Below, one piece after another: positions 28,301 through 34,300 of a stretch of DNA of 64,000 bases; within the stretch, counting starts at the first letter, position 1, and every line of letters begins with the position of its first letter. Both the position numbers and the translations under genes were made by a program. Below the pieces are notes generated by a model. That model made no database searches. It had not been told where the DNA came from and saw only the letters and a program-made list of their open reading frames with translations. Source of the stretch: Agarilytica sp033852165 (GTDB lineage: Bacteria > Pseudomonadota > Gammaproteobacteria > Pseudomonadales > Cellvibrionaceae); contig JAWSUZ010000026.1 of the NCBI GenBank assembly GCA_033852165.1, forward strand, positions 16,211-80,210, in the 5' to 3' direction.

Positions 28301-31300
28301 AATTTTGCTGCGATGCCGATCCGCTTTGCTCGCTAACCGATTGCGAGACGGTAGCCGCCGCCGTGCCATTGACATAAAAGACCACGCGATCGATACCGTC
28401 AGGTCCTAGATCATCCAACGCCTCAACAATAACGTTAATGTCCTGCCCGCTGATCACTGCGGTGTCATCGTTAACGGGCTCAATAATCTGAGCGACTGGA
28501 GGTTGGTCGGCAATAATGGTTAAATTTAAGGGGGCTGAAACCGACGATTCTCTGCCGTCCATATCGATCGCCGTCGCACGTAAACTAAAGACTTCTCCTA
28601 CACGTCCCAAAGGAATAGTTTGCGAGAATTCAAACGGTGCGGCTTGGTCACTGCCGATGGTTTGATATTCGGCTGGAGTACCTATCGCACGCTGCAATGA
28701 AACGCTATCGACTCCCACCTCCTGATCACTGGCATTGACATGAACTAAAATTTCACTGCCTTCGGTAATTTCAACCAGACTATTACCCAGCACAAATCCA
28801 TTGCGGTCTAATATTTGAATCCCGTCAATGGTTGGCGGGTTGTTGCGTCGCAAGGTCAATACGCGGCTGTCTTCACTCAGGTTACCTGCCCCATCACGCG
28901 CGCGCACTCGCAATAACATCGGTAATTGAACCACTCCGTCGGCGGCATCACCTAAATAATCACTGAGTGATCGCAATCGTAGTGCGCCGTTATAAGGGGC
29001 GCGTAATAAAACTTTTTGCTCGACTTGTTCGTCGTCACTGAATACGCCGTCATCATTAATATCGGCGAATAAGGCTAACTCAACGGTACTGACTTTAACG
29101 TTATCGACCACGGCAATTTGATAAGGCATAAGGCGATCTTCAACCACCGTGACGCCACCAACCGAGGGGGCAGAAATGACAATATCTGGAGCCAAGGAAT
29201 CTTTAAGCACATGCACAATAACCGGCGTTAAGGTTGCGACTTCGCGCGGCGTAGACAAACTACGACGCTCTAGCGCGCGAGCAGAAATTACCAGATCCCG
29301 ACCCGATTGCCCGTAGGGAACATCGACAATATATTCATAGGGGTAACGTGTATCGGTAAAAATTCGGTCGCCGCCCAAAAGACCGGAAACATTGAGGGTC
29401 ACTTGTTGTAAGCCTACGTCATCGATCGCGTTCACCTGCACCAAGAGTTTATCGCCTTCAAGAATATCGCTATTGTTTTCCGGCGTTGCAATCACAATTG
29501 TCGGCGCTTGGTCGGCAACCAGTTGCAGTTGAATTTGTTCCGTGACGCGATGCTTGGTGAATTCATCAAAGGTAGCCCCGTAAGTATCAATCGCTTCAAT
29601 ATCGAGGGTTATGACATTGTTAGAAGAGCTATTGACGTCGAAGGCTGGCAAGGTAAATTGGAAATTAAACGGCGAACGTTGCAATACTTGATTAAACAAC
29701 GGCGTTGCGTCGCCCGCTCGGGTCGCAATTAATCTGAGCGAATCCACACCGACATCATCAAAGGCGCTGACATTGACCGTCAAAGCCGAACCTTCGACCA
29801 CTCTTTCGCCATTTAATGGAGCTGTGATATCTACCGAGGGTGCTGCGTCAACGCGAATGGGATAACTCACATCTACCGAACGCTGATTACCGACCGCATC
29901 AACTGCGACGATACGGACCCATAAATCAAAGGCTTCGTCTCCGATCAGTGATGCGTCAAAATCGCTAAGAAGACCGTTAATCGCAGGCAGCGAAATAATT
30001 TGCGTGAATTCTGGTGTATCAATATTGGCGGTGGTGATCGGGTTAAAGTCGCGCGCAATAATATTGCTGATGGTGCGAATGGGGTTACCATATTCGGTCA
30101 CATGATAATTATCGGCGTTGTCGCGCACACCGTAAGCTCGATACACTTGCAGCTGCTCAACTTTAACGTTATCGAAAGCCGCTAAAGTGAGGCTAAAATC
30201 CTGCGCCTCGGTCGGTGCAAAACCGACCGCGGGATCGAGAATAGCAATTTCGGGGCGAATATTATCGGCAGCAATAATCAAGGTAATTTCGTGGCGGCCG
30301 ATTGCGCCGTCAGAATCCCGTACTAGCGCCACCAATTCTACTGGAGTATCCACCGAGAAAGCATTGGATGGAACGGTCATAATAAAACCGGTTTCGACAG
30401 AAAACTGACTGTCACGTGACCCATGTTGTGCCGCAACGTCTGGAGAATATTGCAGTTCTAAAGTATCGTAAATATTTTGAAACGCAGACACGATTACGGC
30501 ATCACCACCTATCGCAGCCGCCTCTTCAATTTCAATGGCTGGCAATGGAATGTTATCGGCGAGGATAACAATATTGTTGAGATCCAACTCCCGATCATCG
30601 GCGATGACGACGCCGACTTTAATACGAAAGGTTCCTGCAACTACCGATTGACTGTCAGCCGGTGCGGTAATTCTTAATTGCGGCGCAATATTGATTAGCG
30701 GATGAACAATAATAGTTCGCACACTTTGCTGGCCGATATTATCCACCGCGATTAATTCATACTGCGTGGCTTCAACATTATTAAATAAGATCGGCGCAGT
30801 AACCTGCTGTGCAGTTACCGCGAGTTGTGGACAGCTCAACTCAAGTTCTTCACGGAAGATTTCTATGCGACCGCCCAAGCTGTCAATCTCGTTGACGATA
30901 AACCGGCTAACGCCGCTATCATCACTTAAATCTACAGTAAGTAAGAACTCTTCACCGCTGCGCAACCAAAACTCACCAAAGTTTAGAAGCTCTACGCTAT
31001 CGATAACTTTTTTGTATTCGTCGGCCACTTTATAACTGGCGAATTCACTGATCGCCAAAAGTGGTTTTTCATTTGCGGCTACCGGCAGTATGCGGCTCAC
31101 ACTTGCCGTGCGTCCCGAGTTGTCGGTCACGACCACATTGAGTTCGAGTACACTGCCGATGATATTCGTCGGCACATCGTAGGGGATGGCATATTCCGTT
31201 TGCTCAAAAACGCCGCCCACTTGTTTAACTAACTCAACTCCATTAACAAACAGTTGTATTGACTGCACGCCCTCACTGTTATCCGAGATATTGAGATCAA

Positions 31301-34300
31301 GCATTAAACGCTCACCTGAATGCACTACGGTCCCTTCAATCGGGCTGAGCAGTGTCACACTGGGAGCGAGCAAGTCCTCAACAGCATTTTGTTCAAGCAA
31401 GGCTGTGAGTTCTAGTGGTCCACGTTCCAGAGAAAAACGATCCGCTGCATGGGCAAAAATTCTCATGCGCTGAATGTCGTAGGCCGTAGCCAAAGGTAAG
31501 GTATAACCCGTTGAGGTATTCAATTCCGCGGTCGAAAGCAACGCCGCGCTCGCCAGTGTGGCAAGCTGTGTGGTTTGGGCATCCACTTGGTCATTTAACA
31601 ATAGCGACACATAAGGCTCGATATTGACACTGATCTGCTGGCCTTGATCGCTGACATAATTTTGTGACAATGCCAAATTACCCGCGTCAATCCGGATACT
31701 GTGTAAGGCGATTGCGACAGGGTTTAAATCAATATCCAAAACTTCCGGCGTAATGGTTAACGTCGTAAAACCGCCATCAATTAAGGGTACAAGATCAACG
31801 CCGTTAACCGAATCGACAAGTGATTCAGGCAGAGGCGCCAGACAGGCATCATTACTGTAACGATTAATCCGGTATCGAACGCTGGTACCGACACCCGCAT
31901 CAAGCCGTAGAAATCCCGTGAGTGCTGGGCGTGGCGAGACCAGTAGATTGACTCCGTCTGCGTCGATATAGATTTGGTCGTCAATGACAAGCGTAAAGGG
32001 ATTGGGCTGAGCCTCGGGATAGGCTATCGAAAAATAGGGTAATGGCGGTAACGGATTAGATTCTGAATCAAATGTCTCGAGCGCCATGCCCGCAATCGCC
32101 CTGCTGCCATCAGCACCTAAGCCAGAAAAAGAAGTATACAAAGGTAGATATTGAACGGGGTCTTGTTCCGAGGCGTAATCATCGCTCATGGATAAAAGAT
32201 GCTGGATGCGCCCGCCCTTCATAAAATCAGGCTGAGGCCGCTGATCACTAATGGCAAACCTCGGTGCTTGATCGGGTTCGATCAGTATTAAACGACTAAA
32301 GTTTGCGTCATTACCTGATGAGTCTGTTGCCTGTACATATAGGGTAAAGGCTTTGCCTTCGGGAGGAATCGGTGAAAATGACGATAGATCAATACTGATG
32401 CCTTCAACGCGAATAAAGTCGATATCTAATCCACTGTCTTCAGCTAAGGGCGTGGCTTGTTGGCCTTCGATATAAACTTGATAGCTCTCTAGGGCCACAG
32501 AATCTGTTATTTCAAGTTCCAGGGCCAGCTCCTGACGATCAATAACGCGCTCGCTTGGGCTTATTAGGTTAATCACAGGTGCCGTTTCATCGGCTAAAAT
32601 AGTCAGTGGAATTAAAGTGGAATCAACGGTGTTGACACCAAAATCTTTGGCTCGAAATGTCAGTTGAATCGTTTGCCCGGTAAGCGACAGAAAACTTTTT
32701 GGCAGCCGTACAACGCCATTAAAATCGGTATAAAAGCGCGACCCCGTTAAAACGTTACCAAAACTATTTGGATTCGGCAGCGTAATTATTTCTCTGCGAT
32801 CAATGCGTGAAAATAAGGTCCATGTTAATTCAGTTTCAATGCCATCGTGTATTAATACCGGCGTAACACTGTCAACAAAGGTATTGTCATCAGCATGCCC
32901 AAGCACTCTTATACTGTCGCCAGGAACGAGAGATAACGCAGTAGCTGGCTGCTCGATATTAATCGTCGGAGTCTCGGCGTCGTCATCGATTAACAGATCC
33001 AATAATGATTCGGCAGTAGCGCCGTCATTATCTGTAGCTGTCACGCCAACGCTAATCGGATTTGAACCGCCGTCATCACGCTGAGGAGTAACTAGCGCAG
33101 CACTGAGATAGCTACCATCCGCCTGTGATTGTGCAATTTCTTCAGCGGAAAAACTTCTGCTGGCAATCGTAACGCCGCCACGTTTCACAAAAAACTCTGC
33201 ACTGGATACCAGCTGGTCATCGCTGATCGATGCCGTTAAGGTGAAGGGCTCGCCTTCGACCAATCGCGTTCCCGCAGCCGGAGAACGAATTGAAATAACC
33301 GGCGGATTATTATCAATTAAACTAAACGGCCACTGCGAGACAGCAAGGTTTGCAAAAACATCTTGCGCTTGAATTTCCAGAACAAACTCATCTCCGCTAC
33401 TGGGCAATACAATCTGTTTACGGCCCTCGACATTGTTTCCACTTAAACTTTCGCGATGCAGTTCGACACCGTTATTGAACAAAACAATTTCACTGAGCCC
33501 GGAGTTATCGGCTACCTGCCACGTAAATTCGACACTTTGGCCACGATACACTTGCGTGCCGGGGATAGGCGATACCACTCCAATTAAGGGAACGGTATTG
33601 TCTGGCTGAATTTGCAGTAAGCGCTCAAATACCACAGCGTTATCATTGGAGCGGCGACCACTTTGATCAATGGCGACCACCTGGACTCTAATTTGATGGC
33701 TAGCGTTGCTTAAACTCAACGCGGCTAAATCCAAATTAAAACGGCTTTGCAAGCTGGGTGCCGGAACAAGACCGGAATCGGAATTTTGAATGTCTAGAGC
33801 AAAAGCTGTACTACTTCCGTCGAGAAAATATGACACTTCAAGGGCGGCAACTGCGACGTTGTCGGTTGCAAACACATCTAATTGAACTTGATCGCGCGGA
33901 AAGTAAATTGTTTTATCCGTATCCGCGATTTTGACTTCAGGGTCCTGGTCCGCTCCGACAGCAATATTGACACGGCGAATCGTTTGGTTACCGGCTTCAT
34001 CCGTGGCAGTAACAACAATAGGATAGATGTCAAATATTTGACCCGGGGTAAAAGTAAACGCGGGAGCTTGTAAAAGCTGCAATGCGGAAAAGGCTTTTAA
34101 ATTACCGGGCACACTTTCAAGCGGAAATTGGCTTCCGCTAATATTATCCGCCGGGTTACCCGTTAACTGGTATTGACTGCCAACTTGCAGAATGCCGCTC
34201 ACCACAAGTTGCGTCACGCCGACATTGTCATAACCCGCGGCCTTAAACACAAGCACACTATTTTCCACTACATCGGCATAATCTTCACCGCCTTCTGTTC